A program made the position numbers and the translations under genes. Below the pieces are notes generated by a model, which saw nothing but the letters and a program-made list of their open reading frames with translations, was not told the DNA's origin and made no database searches. A DNA stretch of 45,769 nucleotides from contig JADGBW010000012.1 of the NCBI GenBank assembly GCA_015231305.1, positions 1 to 45,769 of the forward strand. The letters are read 5' to 3'. Positions 17,601 through 25,074 of the stretch are shown in pieces (the stretch's first letter is position 1; each line of letters starts with the position of its first letter). Source of the DNA: Magnetococcales bacterium (GTDB lineage Bacteria > Pseudomonadota > Magnetococcia > Magnetococcales > JADFYX01).

Positions 17601-20064
17601 AAGCATCAATTTCACCTTTTTCTAGTGCTGTTCTTACCTCATCCCAAGGGCCAACTTGAAATTGCGCCTTTATGCCCATGGTTTTTGCTACAGCCTTGAA
17701 AAGATCCACACTAAAGCCATCAGCCTTACCATCTTTATCCACCGTAGCAAAAGGTGGGTAATCTAGCTCACTACCCACTTTGATAACCTGCAGTTTTTTT
17801 AACTTCTCATTTTTAGAAACTGAACTATCACCAATGGATTTAATGCCTAGCCAACGACGCAATAAGGTGCGTTTTTCTTCAACTGTTACGCTAGACAACC
17901 CTTTTTCAATAATATTTAGCAAAGGCTTAGATATATCTTTACGAACACCAATCCTTACTTTAAAAATATCATTGCCTTCAAGACCCGAACGGGCAGCAAC
18001 CTTAAGACCTAAAAGGCTGTTCTTCTCAAGTGTGTAGTTAACTACTGCATGGCTGCCTATAAAACCATCCGCTCTACCAAAGGCAACCTCCTCCAACCCT
18101 TCTAAAAAGCTATTCACCAAAACTATTTCAATATTTGGATATTTAGTTTTGACAGAATCTTCAAAATAATAGCCTTTGACTATAGCTAGTTTTTTTCCTT
18201 TCATGTCATCTATACTGCCAATATCATTACGTTTTTGCTGAGTAATAATAACAATTGGATTGGTTATATAGTGTGTTGAAAAATCGGAAAATTTTCGCCG
18301 TTCAGGTTGATCAAATATTGCTGGTAATACATCAATTTTTCCAGCTTTGTATTGCTCTAAAAGCTGCGACCAACTCAAACCTTTTATAAATTCAATATTT
18401 AACCCGGTTTTCTCTCCTATAAGACGTATAAGATCTATTGAGAAACCTTGGGGTTTGCCATCTTCAATAAAGTCAAAAGGGGGCCAATCAGTTTCGTTGC
18501 CAACCTTTATCACAGGATTTGCCTCAATCCAGGCCATCTCCTCCATTGTTAATTGCAGTTGCATTTGTAAAAGGTGTGCATTGGACCCAAAAACTCTGTG
18601 TTTTGAGTTTTTAACCCAGTTACTTTCCAGCTGTATTTTTTCTTGCTGGTTAAATAAAGCCAATCCATCATTAACTTTTTTGAGCAAAGCTTTATTATTT
18701 TTAATGACGGCTCCATATACTGCATTAGAAAAATATGGTTTTGCTAACGCACTTATTTTTCCACTCCAGCCTAAATCATCTAATAGAGCTTCCATGGTTA
18801 AATCTTCACCAATGGCTGCATCTACCTCACCAGTCTTAAGGGCTTCAAGTACAGTGGCCCAACTAGGATAAGTTTTTAAATTAAGGTCAGGAACTCTGTC
18901 GCGAAGTTCACGGGCTTGATAACTCCCCTTTAAAACCCCAACTAAGCGTTCTCCAAACTGTGAAGGATCTTTAGGCAACTTGATACCAACCCGATGATAA
19001 AAACTGGAATTTATTTTATAAATGGGGCTGGAAAATTCTAAATATTTTTGTCGCTCTTTATTAAAAAATAGACCAGAATGGATATCCGCCTCACCTTGCT
19101 CCATGGCACTGAGAGTTCCTTCCCAGTTGCTCATGCGAAAACGTACTTCATTACCGGTTTTTTTTGCCCAAGCCTGCCAAAAGTCAACCATAAGCCCAGC
19201 TGGCTTGCCAAATGAAGTCATTTTGGTGAGGGGGGGATAATCACGATCCATCGCGATTATAAGTGCTTTGCCTTCTCCTCTTGAGGTCCACTTGCGTTTT
19301 ATCTCAAGTCGTTCAGCATCTAAAATAAGATCAAAACCACTGTTAATATTTTTTAAAAGGGGTTGGTTGCCTTTTGTTACAGCTACAAACCAATCGTTGG
19401 CATATAGCAATTGCGATGGTTTGATGTTATATTTATTAATTAAGTTTGCTTTTTGTAAGTGGTATATACCAGTTGGGGTATCAGCAGCAAAGGCCCTTAG
19501 TTTACCAGATTTTAAGGCATCAATAATATCATCATAACTTGAAAATGGTACAATTGCTTCAGAGGGTAGGATCTCCTTTAGAAACCCTTCAACAAAATCA
19601 CCTCGTAAAACACCAACTCTATAAGATGCCATCTCCGAAAGGTCAGAGATTGGTGGTAAGGCTTTATGAAGAAAAATGTGGGTATTGGTACGACTAAGTG
19701 CTTGACCATAATCTAAAAACTCATCTCGTTTTGCACTGAAAAACAGACCAGCATGAGCATCTACTTTGCCACTGCCTACTACTTTTAAAGACTCTGCCCA
19801 ACTATATGGTTTAAATGTTATGGCTTGATCACTCATTTTGGAAAAATGCTTCCAAAAATCAATAATCAAACCATCAGGGTTACCCTGCTCATTTTGAAAC
19901 TGAAAAGGGACACAATCTATGCAAAAGGCAACTGAGATTGGGGATTTACTATCAGTTTTAGGGCTGATATGTGGTTGTTGAGCAAACAGTTGAGAACTAA
20001 TAAATAAACCAACCCAGGCTAACAGAATATTGAACAAGAAAATTTTCTTGTATTTACAAATCAT
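11605..20064 (-). CDS. Giant hybrid histidine kinase: 4 SBP_bac_3, dCache, 5 PAS, 2 REC, HPt
   Basis: The 2819-aa protein has a signal/anchor helix (FLFNILLAWVGLFISSQLFA) and four consecutive SBP_bac_3 Venus-flytrap domains (~45-260, 270-490, 510-750, 765-990; recurring PPF...G.ADGFS.DL.. and F.FS motifs). A helix (~1015), a short basic loop and a second helix (~1060) precede a double-Cache-like periplasmic domain (~1080-1370). A third helix leads into five PAS domains (~1430-2060), HisKA (His ~2095, [10 protein letters not shown]), HATPase ([14 protein letters not shown]), receiver 1 (Asp ~2385), receiver 2 (Asp ~2533), HPt (His ~2679, HTLKGVAGNIGA) and an acidic C-terminal module. By family the flytraps bind amino-acid-like or other small solutes. 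AGGGA about 9 bases before the ATG supports the start. It is the first gene of the leftward cluster. Confidence 0.93.
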   Translation of the reverse strand: MICKYKKIFLFNILLAWVGLFISSQLFAQQPHISPKTDSKSPISVAFCIDCVPFQFQNEQGNPDGLIIDFWKHFSKMSDQAITFKPYSWAESLKVVGSGKVDAHAGLFFSAKRDEFLDYGQALSRTNTHIFLHKALPPISDLSEMASYRVGVLRGDFVEGFLKEILPSEAIVPFSSYDDIIDALKSGKLRAFAADTPTGIYHLQKANLINKYNIKPSQLLYANDWFVAVTKGNQPLLKNINSGFDLILDAERLEIKRKWTSRGEGKALIIAMDRDYPPLTKMTSFGKPAGLMVDFWQAWAKKTGNEVRFRMSNWEGTLSAMEQGEADIHSGLFFNKERQKYLEFSSPIYKINSSFYHRVGIKLPKDPSQFGERLVGVLKGSYQARELRDRVPDLNLKTYPSWATVLEALKTGEVDAAIGEDLTMEALLDDLGWSGKISALAKPYFSNAVYGAVIKNNKALLKKVNDGLALFNQQEKIQLESNWVKNSKHRVFGSNAHLLQMQLQLTMEEMAWIEANPVIKVGNETDWPPFDFIEDGKPQGFSIDLIRLIGEKTGLNIEFIKGLSWSQLLEQYKAGKIDVLPAIFDQPERRKFSDFSTHYITNPIVIITQQKRNDIGSIDDMKGKKLAIVKGYYFEDSVKTKYPNIEIVLVNSFLEGLEEVAFGRADGFIGSHAVVNYTLEKNSLLGLKVAARSGLEGNDIFKVRIGVRKDISKPLLNIIEKGLSSVTVEEKRTLLRRWLGIKSIGDSSVSKNEKLKKLQVIKVGSELDYPPFATVDKDGKADGFSVDLFKAVAKTMGIKAQFQVGPWDEVRTALEKGEIDALPLVAYSAERDKVFDFSTSHTAAYSAIFIRKGEKSIKSLDALRDRDVIVMKGDATHEYLTKRGFTHNLILTKSLSEALKKLSEGQGDALFGTRLSSLLLIKDLALDNIEITGPPIKISERGVGFAVQEGNSELLVHLNQGLSMVKSTGQYDKIYNKWFGLVDPIYAEDELVVKEDSLPVLKSELNYGLMLAWIALAAVLVAFVLVIPRLLSRLPAQRGAELFNSPKIRRVGVAAMVLFLTAVIALALLSLKRINTDIRTGVGDELTVINKAVLQSLETWLEGHEDYVIDIANNPELITLASRLLQSSTNRDDLKKNTNLAQIRELINPRLARMRAKGFFIIDPNYTSVGSMRDSNLGIKNLIATQYPELLKRAFAGETVFIPPSISDVPLKDINGNIDKKATTMFIATPIRKNNNKIIGVLTVRFSPNTAINRITRSGRLMNTGETYAVDNSGHFITESRFEDDINRLFNTDSFGFRVADPGGNLLTGFVPANKQESWPLTLMAAEVTAKHNGINIEGYRDYRGVKVFGVWRYSPHLGIGLATEVDKDVALQNYYIVRNLVLGALGLTVILSLFSTSMGIWLGDKTKEYLTLLVDERTKELRKLVQSVEQSPLCVVITNIKGVIEYVNPTFTTITGYSSQEAIGRNPSILQSGETTKEQYREMWDSILQGGVWQSEILNRRKDGTHYWGSISIAPVSNEDGEVTHFVAMTADVTKAKDAEADLKASMERFQVLFEASVDPNLIYDDGNFVACNKAAVNLLGFANKEDLLQCSPLEISPEFQPDGRESKKRSTEHVEEAFAKGWTRFDWMHKKKNGDELPVEVNLNTIDLEGRTALMVVLHDLTERVKAEEAKRESEDKIRRSQEKLNALFEALPIGVVMFSKEGEILEANSITEDVLGVSKDEHKMRGLREGNWRIIRPDGTDMPVEEYPASRVIAGEGMIFNVEMGVYRPQGDLVWISVSAAPIKIEAGGGAAIAFENITERKAMEEEIKRNNFLSDIALELTNSGYWHVDYSEPDFYYQSERAARMLGEELREDGRYHLQDEWFSRLVEANVAASEETAERYQGAIDGKYKKYDSIYAYKRPVDGKIIWLHAAGKLVRDEDGKVKYMYGVYQDITEQKAAEQLLKESEERFREGEQRLQEMLASAPIAVGIVNSKRDLVFGNQRIKEISSINVGDPVDPIYAKLEQRDAAFDIMKRDGVARDVEMAINGPDGEIREVLATFMHTVYQGEAANLGWMYDISMQKAAEKDLAKARTIAEEANKAKSDFLANMSHEIRTPMNAIIGMSYLALQTELTNKQRNYIEKVNRSAEALLGIINDILDFSKIEAGKLDMEAVDFHLEDVLDNLANLVGLKAEDKGVELLFDTAPDIPTALVGDPLRLGQILVNLGNNAVKFTEKGEIVLETKIKEIGDKTALLHFNMRDTGIGMTTEQRGKLFKSFSQADSSTSRKYGGTGLGLTISKRLTQMMQGDIWVESEPGVGSSFQFTARLGIQANPKPRMIVKREELSGLKVLVVDDNASAREILSTMAVSFGMEVVVVNDGNAALKEVANAKAKQIAFDIVLMDWKMPGMDGVSCMEQLQTEADEAPPAVIMVTAYGRDEAMQVAEQKGVVINSILSKPVTPSSLLDAIGEVLGRGVVREDGVARHSQENTVAMQALRGAHLLLVEDNEINQELALELLANGGISAKTAGNGQIALDILNSGEVFDGVLMDVQMPIMDGYTAASKIREQEKFKDLPIIAMTANVMSSDLEKAEKAGMNGHIGKPINVYEMFNTMTKWITPANPVAAVATTTNKNTAKDDILPPLPGINVEVGLDRIGGNSRSYKKLLNKFSENQNGVPDQVAMAIDDSDHELAERLAHTLKGVAGNIGAQELQKVATILESAIKEGDIDSARKILPEVAQNLDIVQTSIATLANNNTNTSDNDKPIDIAKVKVDIERLRELLEDDDAEAIEVVERLSEQLANSPYSSSLNKIEKAVGGYDFDGAIEHLENLSNNFNT

Positions 20065-20409
20065 TTATACTAATCCCTGACCATATAATAAGTGTTTATT
20101 CGCAATATTCTATAGATTAATTAGTGTAAATGTCAGCAAATAATTTATTTAGTATAATTTTTGTATACCAGAAGATTTTTATTTATTAAGCACCCAGTTT
20201 TAATCTGTACAACCAAAATAGATAAAGTTTGATGAATAAGAGCGCAAAAATAATTAAATCAATACCATCTTGAAATTTTCTTTATAGTATAATCTATTGA
20301 TTTATCTGGTATGATGAGTAAAAATAACTGTGTTTTATAAGGCACACTTATAAAACTACTTTGTTTAGCTTGATAGCTAACTCTTTTTTTATTGAAAAAC
20401 TTATAAGCC
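20065..20409. promoter_or_regulatory. Divergent intergenic region, AT-rich
   Basis: These 345 bases separate the leftward kinase cluster from the rightward cNMP-binding gene, so promoters for both should lie here. A TATAAT-like hexamer (20288-20293) occurs on the + strand, but its upstream TTGAAA is only 12 bases away, so I do not call a sigma-70 promoter. No operator or riboswitch fold was recognised. Confidence 0.4.
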
Positions 20410-20853
20410 ATGCAACCTGAAATCACTCTAGAAGCCCTTGTAAAATTTATCAAAAAAATACAAGGCTTTGAGATTTTGTCTCATGGGGAAATTAAACAGC
20501 ACATCGCTCCAATTATAAGCATATCCATGTATGCCCCAGGACAGCTTATTTTAAAACAAGGCGATGAGGGTAAATCTGTTTTTTTTCTCTATAGCGGACA
20601 TGCGCGAGCTAATGTTCATGTAAACTCTGAAACAACCCTGCATAATGACATGAAAGAGGGTGGCATTTTTGGTGAGCTGGCACTTGTAACAAACGAAAAA
20701 AGAAGTGCCGATGTAGTAGCAGTTTCAGATGTTTGCTGTCTATCCATAGATATTGAAACTTTCCAGAAAGTAATGTTAAACAATTGGAAAATTACAAAAG
20801 CCATTGCTATACTTATAGGCAACAGAAGAGTAAAACAGCTTCCTGGTTATTAA
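20410..20853 (+). CDS. Single-domain cyclic-nucleotide-binding protein
   Basis: The 147-aa protein consists essentially of one CRP/PKA-type cNMP-binding domain (~15-140). APGQLILKQGDEGKSVFFLYSGHARA forms the beta roll and FGELALVTNEKRSADVVA is the phosphate-binding cassette, keeping the conserved Glu and Arg that contact the cyclic nucleotide. There is no helix-turn-helix, kinase, channel or other effector, so it cannot act as CRP does. It may be a ligand-controlled partner of a neighbour. It is transcribed alone, convergent with the collagen-like gene 97 bases downstream. No good Shine-Dalgarno is seen before the ATG. Whether it binds cAMP, cGMP or neither cannot be told. Confidence 0.85.
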   Translation: MQPEITLEALVKFIKKIQGFEILSHGEIKQHIAPIISISMYAPGQLILKQGDEGKSVFFLYSGHARANVHVNSETTLHNDMKEGGIFGELALVTNEKRSADVVAVSDVCCLSIDIETFQKVMLNNWKITKAIAILIGNRRVKQLPGY

Positions 20854-20950
20854 TTAAAAACTGTTTTTAAAAATTTTAAAATCTCAATTTTTAAATGTTG
20901 CGACCCCTTCCTTATCTATCAGATTATATTGAAATTTCTAAAAAAACAGA

Positions 20951-23497
20951 TTATTTATAACCTACCTCCAACTTTTTATATAAACGATGGGCTACACCCA
21001 TTGGCGCTGCTTGTTTTCTCTCTATCGACTGAACATCACGTATTGTAGTAGCCTTAAAAGGTTTAACAGTTAAAGGTGGGGTTGCTTCTCCACGTGTCTG
21101 GTTATTAGCTGCATTTTCTGGTTTTTTATTTTCCAGTATCACACTCTTTTTTGGAGTTACAGCAACACTTTCTTTATCTCCTGATGGACCTTTTGCCCCC
21201 ATGGGACCTTGTTTTCCTGAAAATCCAATTATACCTCTCTCACCCCTAGGGCCAGTATCTCCTTTTGGTCCACGCTCACCTTGTTTTCCTTGCTTTCCTT
21301 CCACCCCAATTGGGCCAATTGCTCCCACCTCCCCTTTTTCTCCGACATCCCCTTTGGGGCCAGTCTTCCCTTGAGGTCCAGTATCCCCTTTTGGGCCAAT
21401 TTCTCCTTTTACTCCTTGCTCTCCTGGTGTGCCTCTGGGTCCAGGTCTACCTTTAAGACCTTGCTTTCCTCTATCCCCTGGCTCCCCTTTAACACCTTGC
21501 CTGCCTTTTGCTCCTGTATTGCCTTTTTTGCCCTGTTTTCCTTTGGCTCCAGGTTTGCCTTCAGGGCCAACTTTCCCTTGTGGTCCTGGTTCACCTTTGT
21601 CGCCTTTTTCTCCTATTTTCCCATTTTCTCCTGCTGGGCCAACCTCACCTTTATCACCTTTTTCACCTTTATCTCCCCGCTCCCCTTTTTCACCTGTATT
21701 ACCTATTTCTCCTTTAGGGCCAACTTCACCTTGTGGGCCTTGCTCTCCAACATCACCTTTAGGGCCAGACTCACCTCTATCACCTTTGGGACCAGTTAGC
21801 CCTATAGGACCAATATCTCCTTTAGGGCCAACTATACCCTGTATACCTTGCGCGCCATCTTTACCTGCCGGACCTGTTTTTCCTAATGGCCCATGATCAC
21901 CTTTATCACCTTTAATACCAGGCTCTCCCTTATCTCCTTTTTCACCAGCTGGACCTGTTTTTCCTACTGGGCCAACAGCTCCTACTGGGCCAACTTCACC
22001 TGTTTTACCCATTGGACCTGCTGGGCCAACTTCACCTGTTTTACCCATTGGACCTACTGGACCAACTTCACCTGTTTTACCCATTGGACCTGCTGGGCCA
22101 ACTTCACCTGTTTTACCCATTGGACCTACTGGACCAACTTCACCTGTTTTACCCATTGGACCTATTGGGCCAATTTCACCAACTGGACCCATTACACCAG
22201 CTGGACCTTGAGCACCAACTGGTCCAATTTCTCCTTTTTCTCCTACATCTCCTTTAGGGCCAGGCTTTCCTTCAATGCCAGGCGAACCATCTGCCCCTTT
22301 TGGGCCACGCTGACCAATATCTCCTTTTATTCCGGGAACACCTTGCTCACCCTTTTCACCGCGTTCTCCTTTTTCACCACGTTCACCCTTTTCACCGCGT
22401 TCACCCTTTTCTCCTGGCACTCCCTTTGGGCCAATTTTACCCTCTTTGCCAGTCGGACCAATAGGACCAATAGGACCAACCTGCCCAGTTATATCTATAG
22501 ATTTAATCTCTTTTTGCAGTTGAGATACCTTGTAGTCAACACGGGTGATTGGCTCATAAATATTTTTAGCAAAAAGATCGGCAATTATGGTTTCCAACAT
22601 ATCCAGAGATGGTGTCTCTTTTTGACTGTTTTTTTCACCCTGCTCAATTTCTCCTCGAAGGGTTAAAATATTTCTCATCCATCTCTTTTCATCTTTTATC
22701 TTAACTTCATGCCTAAATAAGGCTTGGCTCATACTGTTAAACTCTTCAACAGATTGATGAGGAATTCCACCTATGGGTTGTAACTGATGACCATAATCAC
22801 CTAGCTTGATCAGCGACATACCGTTTTGTAGATAATTAACCCCACTTTCAAACCAAACCCTAAACAGGTACCAAATAACAAGCATAGAGAATAAAAAGAA
22901 GAGACTACATATAGTTATGTCTTGTCTGCTGGCAGCAGTGCTAATATGATTTATTGCTGATTTTTGTACTAAAAAACTAGTAACACCATGCAGGGTTGGT
23001 TTTATCCTCTCACTTTTATTTTCTGCTTTTGCTAATTGCAACCAGATAGGGTGAAAATATTGATACACCTCTTTTTCATTATCATCTAGATTAGTAACAA
23101 ACCATACTTTAGCCTCTGAATTATTTTGAAAATATTTAAGTGCTCTGTTCTCAATGTCGTTACTATTGTCACTTTGAGGAACCATTCTATTTAAAATATA
23201 ATTAAACTGCATATCTACTGGATATTGCTCTTGATAACTATTGAAAATTTTAACCATTACTTGTTGAGTAAGAAAATAGTCCATAGTCAAGCCAGAAAAC
23301 TCACCAGAAACAGAGCTTTTTTTCTTAAATTCTTGGGCTGAAACAGTCAACAACTGGTGGATTTGAGTTGTTTTATCTTTAAGGATCTCTATACCGTCTC
23401 TTTGTGTACGGCTAGAAATAAGATACTCAAATAAGACGATATTCATCAAAAAGAGCAGAGCTATAATAGTTACAGTCCATAGCCTAGACATTATCAT
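20951..23497 (-). CDS. Membrane-anchored collagen-like protein with predicted extracytoplasmic sensor domain
   Basis: The 848-aa protein has TM1 at ~6-27, an extracytoplasmic region (~30-190) and TM2 at ~193-217 (SLFFLFSMLVIWYLF). A HAMP/coiled-coil-like stretch follows (~218-330), then an uninterrupted Gly-X-Y collagen domain (~337-772, about 145 triplets rich in GPx, GEK and GPK) and a basic 75-aa tail ending LYKKLEVGYK. The 30-190 region resembles the Tll0287-like (DUF3365) sensor fold around NDIENRALKYFQNN, but no CxxCH heme motif is present. With a short basic N-terminus inside, the positive-inside rule puts the collagen part in the cytoplasm, which is odd. A 36-bp tandem repeat lies inside. 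AAGGA 8 bases before the ATG supports the start. Function unknown; it is surrounded by signalling genes. Confidence 0.88.
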   Translation of the reverse strand: MIMSRLWTVTIIALLFLMNIVLFEYLISSRTQRDGIEILKDKTTQIHQLLTVSAQEFKKKSSVSGEFSGLTMDYFLTQQVMVKIFNSYQEQYPVDMQFNYILNRMVPQSDNSNDIENRALKYFQNNSEAKVWFVTNLDDNEKEVYQYFHPIWLQLAKAENKSERIKPTLHGVTSFLVQKSAINHISTAASRQDITICSLFFLFSMLVIWYLFRVWFESGVNYLQNGMSLIKLGDYGHQLQPIGGIPHQSVEEFNSMSQALFRHEVKIKDEKRWMRNILTLRGEIEQGEKNSQKETPSLDMLETIIADLFAKNIYEPITRVDYKVSQLQKEIKSIDITGQVGPIGPIGPTGKEGKIGPKGVPGEKGERGEKGERGEKGERGEKGEQGVPGIKGDIGQRGPKGADGSPGIEGKPGPKGDVGEKGEIGPVGAQGPAGVMGPVGEIGPIGPMGKTGEVGPVGPMGKTGEVGPAGPMGKTGEVGPVGPMGKTGEVGPAGPMGKTGEVGPVGAVGPVGKTGPAGEKGDKGEPGIKGDKGDHGPLGKTGPAGKDGAQGIQGIVGPKGDIGPIGLTGPKGDRGESGPKGDVGEQGPQGEVGPKGEIGNTGEKGERGDKGEKGDKGEVGPAGENGKIGEKGDKGEPGPQGKVGPEGKPGAKGKQGKKGNTGAKGRQGVKGEPGDRGKQGLKGRPGPRGTPGEQGVKGEIGPKGDTGPQGKTGPKGDVGEKGEVGAIGPIGVEGKQGKQGERGPKGDTGPRGERGIIGFSGKQGPMGAKGPSGDKESVAVTPKKSVILENKKPENAANNQTRGEATPPLTVKPFKATTIRDVQSIERKQAAPMGVAHRLYKKLEVGYK
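21989..22168 (-). repeat. 36-bp tandem repeat, 5 units, in the collagen-like gene
   Basis: Five consecutive near-identical 36-base units encode the 12-residue block MGKTGEVGP(V/A)GP. The V and A variants alternate V-A-V-A-V, so the array may have grown by duplication of a 72-base double unit. It stays in frame and in Gly-X-Y register. The length is likely to vary between strains by slippage or unequal recombination. Confidence 0.9.
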
Positions 23498-24240
23498 ATG
23501 CTTGTTTCCTTATTATAAGCATTTGAACAATATTGCCGGGTAAAAAGAAGCTTTGCATCTAATTTAGGGAAAAATGTTCTATATTCAATAATAGTTATTA
23601 ATTTCATATTGCCTATAATATCAATGTTTTATGCTGCAATATTAACCTGGTTAAGCTACTAAAGCCTACTGACATAATTATTAAAACAGCAAAATACATT
23701 CCAGTTTAAAATTAGTAGGCACAAACATTTTTTAACGTAAGCAAACCTCCACAACTCTTGCCATGGTAGTTTAACCTTTATACGGCAGTTGTCCCCACGC
23801 ACCTGACACAAGCTATTGATTCACCTGGCATATTTGAGGGAAATCTTATCACCAACAAGATGATTGCGATTTCCCCAAATACACCAAATAAACCAATATC
23901 TTACGCCATGCACGTACCGCCAACTGCCAAATATTGGTTTAATTACGTTAAGTCAATTGTAGTAATGTATTGATTTATTTAGGATATGAACAAATGGTTA
24001 TAGTTATTTCAAGTCAGAAACAGATACTCTACAACCAACATTATGTCTTTCCCCTCAAAAGCGGGAATAACGAGGGTTTCTTATTGTGTACAGTTTTTTA
24101 AGTGAAGCCATTACAAATATGAAATTTACGAAAACTAGCTTATTTTTTTATTTTTACGATAACCCATTAATTATAAATTATCGCTTTTGAGTCAGGAACA
24201 GTATATTAACTGTTAAATATTTGAAATTATTATAAATTTA
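23498..24240. other. 743-bp intergenic region carrying repeat copy 2
   Basis: This lies between the start of the collagen-like gene and the end of the receiver-HPt gene. It holds the best-preserved palindromic repeat (23769-23942) and, further right, a short TTCCCCT..AGCGGGAA stem (about 24050-24070) of the kind common in intergenic REP sequences. No ORF with a plausible start and composition was found. Confidence 0.6.
23769..23942 (-). repeat. Palindromic dispersed repeat, copy 2 (complete)
   Basis: This is the only copy with both ends in the window. Terminal inverted repeats GGCAGTTG (23784-23791) and CAACTGCC (23921-23928) are flanked by GTTTAAC on the left and GGTTTAAT on the right. The inside is an imperfect palindrome of about 100 bases (ACAAGCTATTGATTCACCTGG against CCAATATCTTACG on the other arm). 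It is strongly similar to bases 1-122 in inverted orientation. No transposase is encoded, so any mobility would have to be supplied in trans. Confidence 0.75.
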
Positions 24241-25074
24241 TCAACTACTGCTATTAATACTAAAAATTAATTTGTTAAGTGCATCTAAGGAGCTTTCAAA
24301 ACCTGGTTTTAATTCTACAACCAAAAGGTCGATAAGTTTGTTGTCTCCATTCATAGCATATTGTTGTATATCAGCAACTTGGCCAGCAAGCTTTTCTAAG
24401 CCTAGGTGAATCGCCATGCCTTTCATTCTATGGCTTACTTCAATTAACCCCTCCATATTTTTTGAAGCTGCAAATCGTTCAATTTGTTGCACCATACTTG
24501 TACCAGAACTTTTAAATGAATCTACCACATAAAAGAGTTTATCAGGAGACAACGAAGCAACCAGCTTTTGTATATATGGTTTATTTAACAACAAGTTGCC
24601 TTCGTCATCATAAACATGTTTTTCCATGCCACCTTTAACCTGTTCTAGATTATTAGAAATTTGAATTTTGCAATCAGCATAGTCATGCAAGCTATCTAAC
24701 AATAATTTTCTTTCAATTGGTTTAGTTAGGTATAGGTCGCAACCCGCGCAATAACTGGCATCTTTATCTTCTTTAAATGCCATTGCTGTGAGAACTGCGA
24801 TGGGAGTTCTTTTAATATTTCTGTCTGATTCTTCCCAGGCACGAATTTTTTTGATAGTTGTAAGGCCATCCATTTGTGGCATCATTATATCAATAAAAAC
24901 CATGTTATAATGGTTACTCTGCATTTTTTTAAAAGCATCAACACCATTGTCAGCGGTATCAACATTACAGTAACCATTTAAAAATGCTATAAATGTGAAC
25001 AGGCTAGAGGGGTCATCGTCTACTAACAAAACCTTTGGCAGAGCCTGTCTATTGCTAGTTAATTCGTTATTCAA
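24241..25074 (-). CDS. Receiver-HPt phosphotransfer protein
   Basis: The 277-aa protein joins a receiver (~12-135; LLVDDDPSS, D62 in MVFIDIMMPQMDG, TAMAF, TKPIE) to an HPt domain (~180-275; HRMKGMAIHLGL, His ~213). The HPt motif is intact. Receiver-HPt proteins accept phosphate from hybrid kinases and pass it on. This one could serve the divergent kinases at 25619-31848, the second of which seems to lack a working HPt. The start is TTG, supported by AGGAG 9 bases upstream. I cannot tell which kinase it pairs with. Confidence 0.88.
   Translation of the reverse strand: MNNELTSNRQALPKVLLVDDDPSSLFTFIAFLNGYCNVDTADNGVDAFKKMQSNHYNMVFIDIMMPQMDGLTTIKKIRAWEESDRNIKRTPIAVLTAMAFKEDKDASYCAGCDLYLTKPIERKLLLDSLHDYADCKIQISNNLEQVKGGMEKHVYDDEGNLLLNKPYIQKLVASLSPDKLFYVVDSFKSSGTSMVQQIERFAASKNMEGLIEVSHRMKGMAIHLGLEKLAGQVADIQQYAMNGDNKLIDLLVVELKPGFESSLDALNKLIFSINSSS

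Noticed and set aside
18347-18871. 174-aa + strand ORF
   Set aside because: It is a shadow of the second and third solute-binding domains of the giant kinase; residue composition is not protein-like.
20270-20293. TTGAAA...TATAAT as a sigma-70 promoter for the cNMP gene
   Set aside because: The spacer is 12 bases, too short for a normal sigma-70 promoter, and such strings are frequent in this AT-rich gap.
20259-20453. 64-aa ORF on the minus strand in the divergent region
   Set aside because: It overlaps the cNMP gene start, lacks a good Shine-Dalgarno and has no recognisable features.
21989-22168. Regular 36-bp repeat that might suggest a CRISPR array
   Set aside because: Units are directly tandem without spacers, in frame and inside a coding collagen domain.
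21265-22666. Several ORFs on the + strand opposite the collagen-like gene, up to 257 aa
   Set aside because: They are mirror images of the Gly-X-Y codon pattern: low-complexity, with periodic W/F/T or P/L strings. The minus frame is clearly the coding one.
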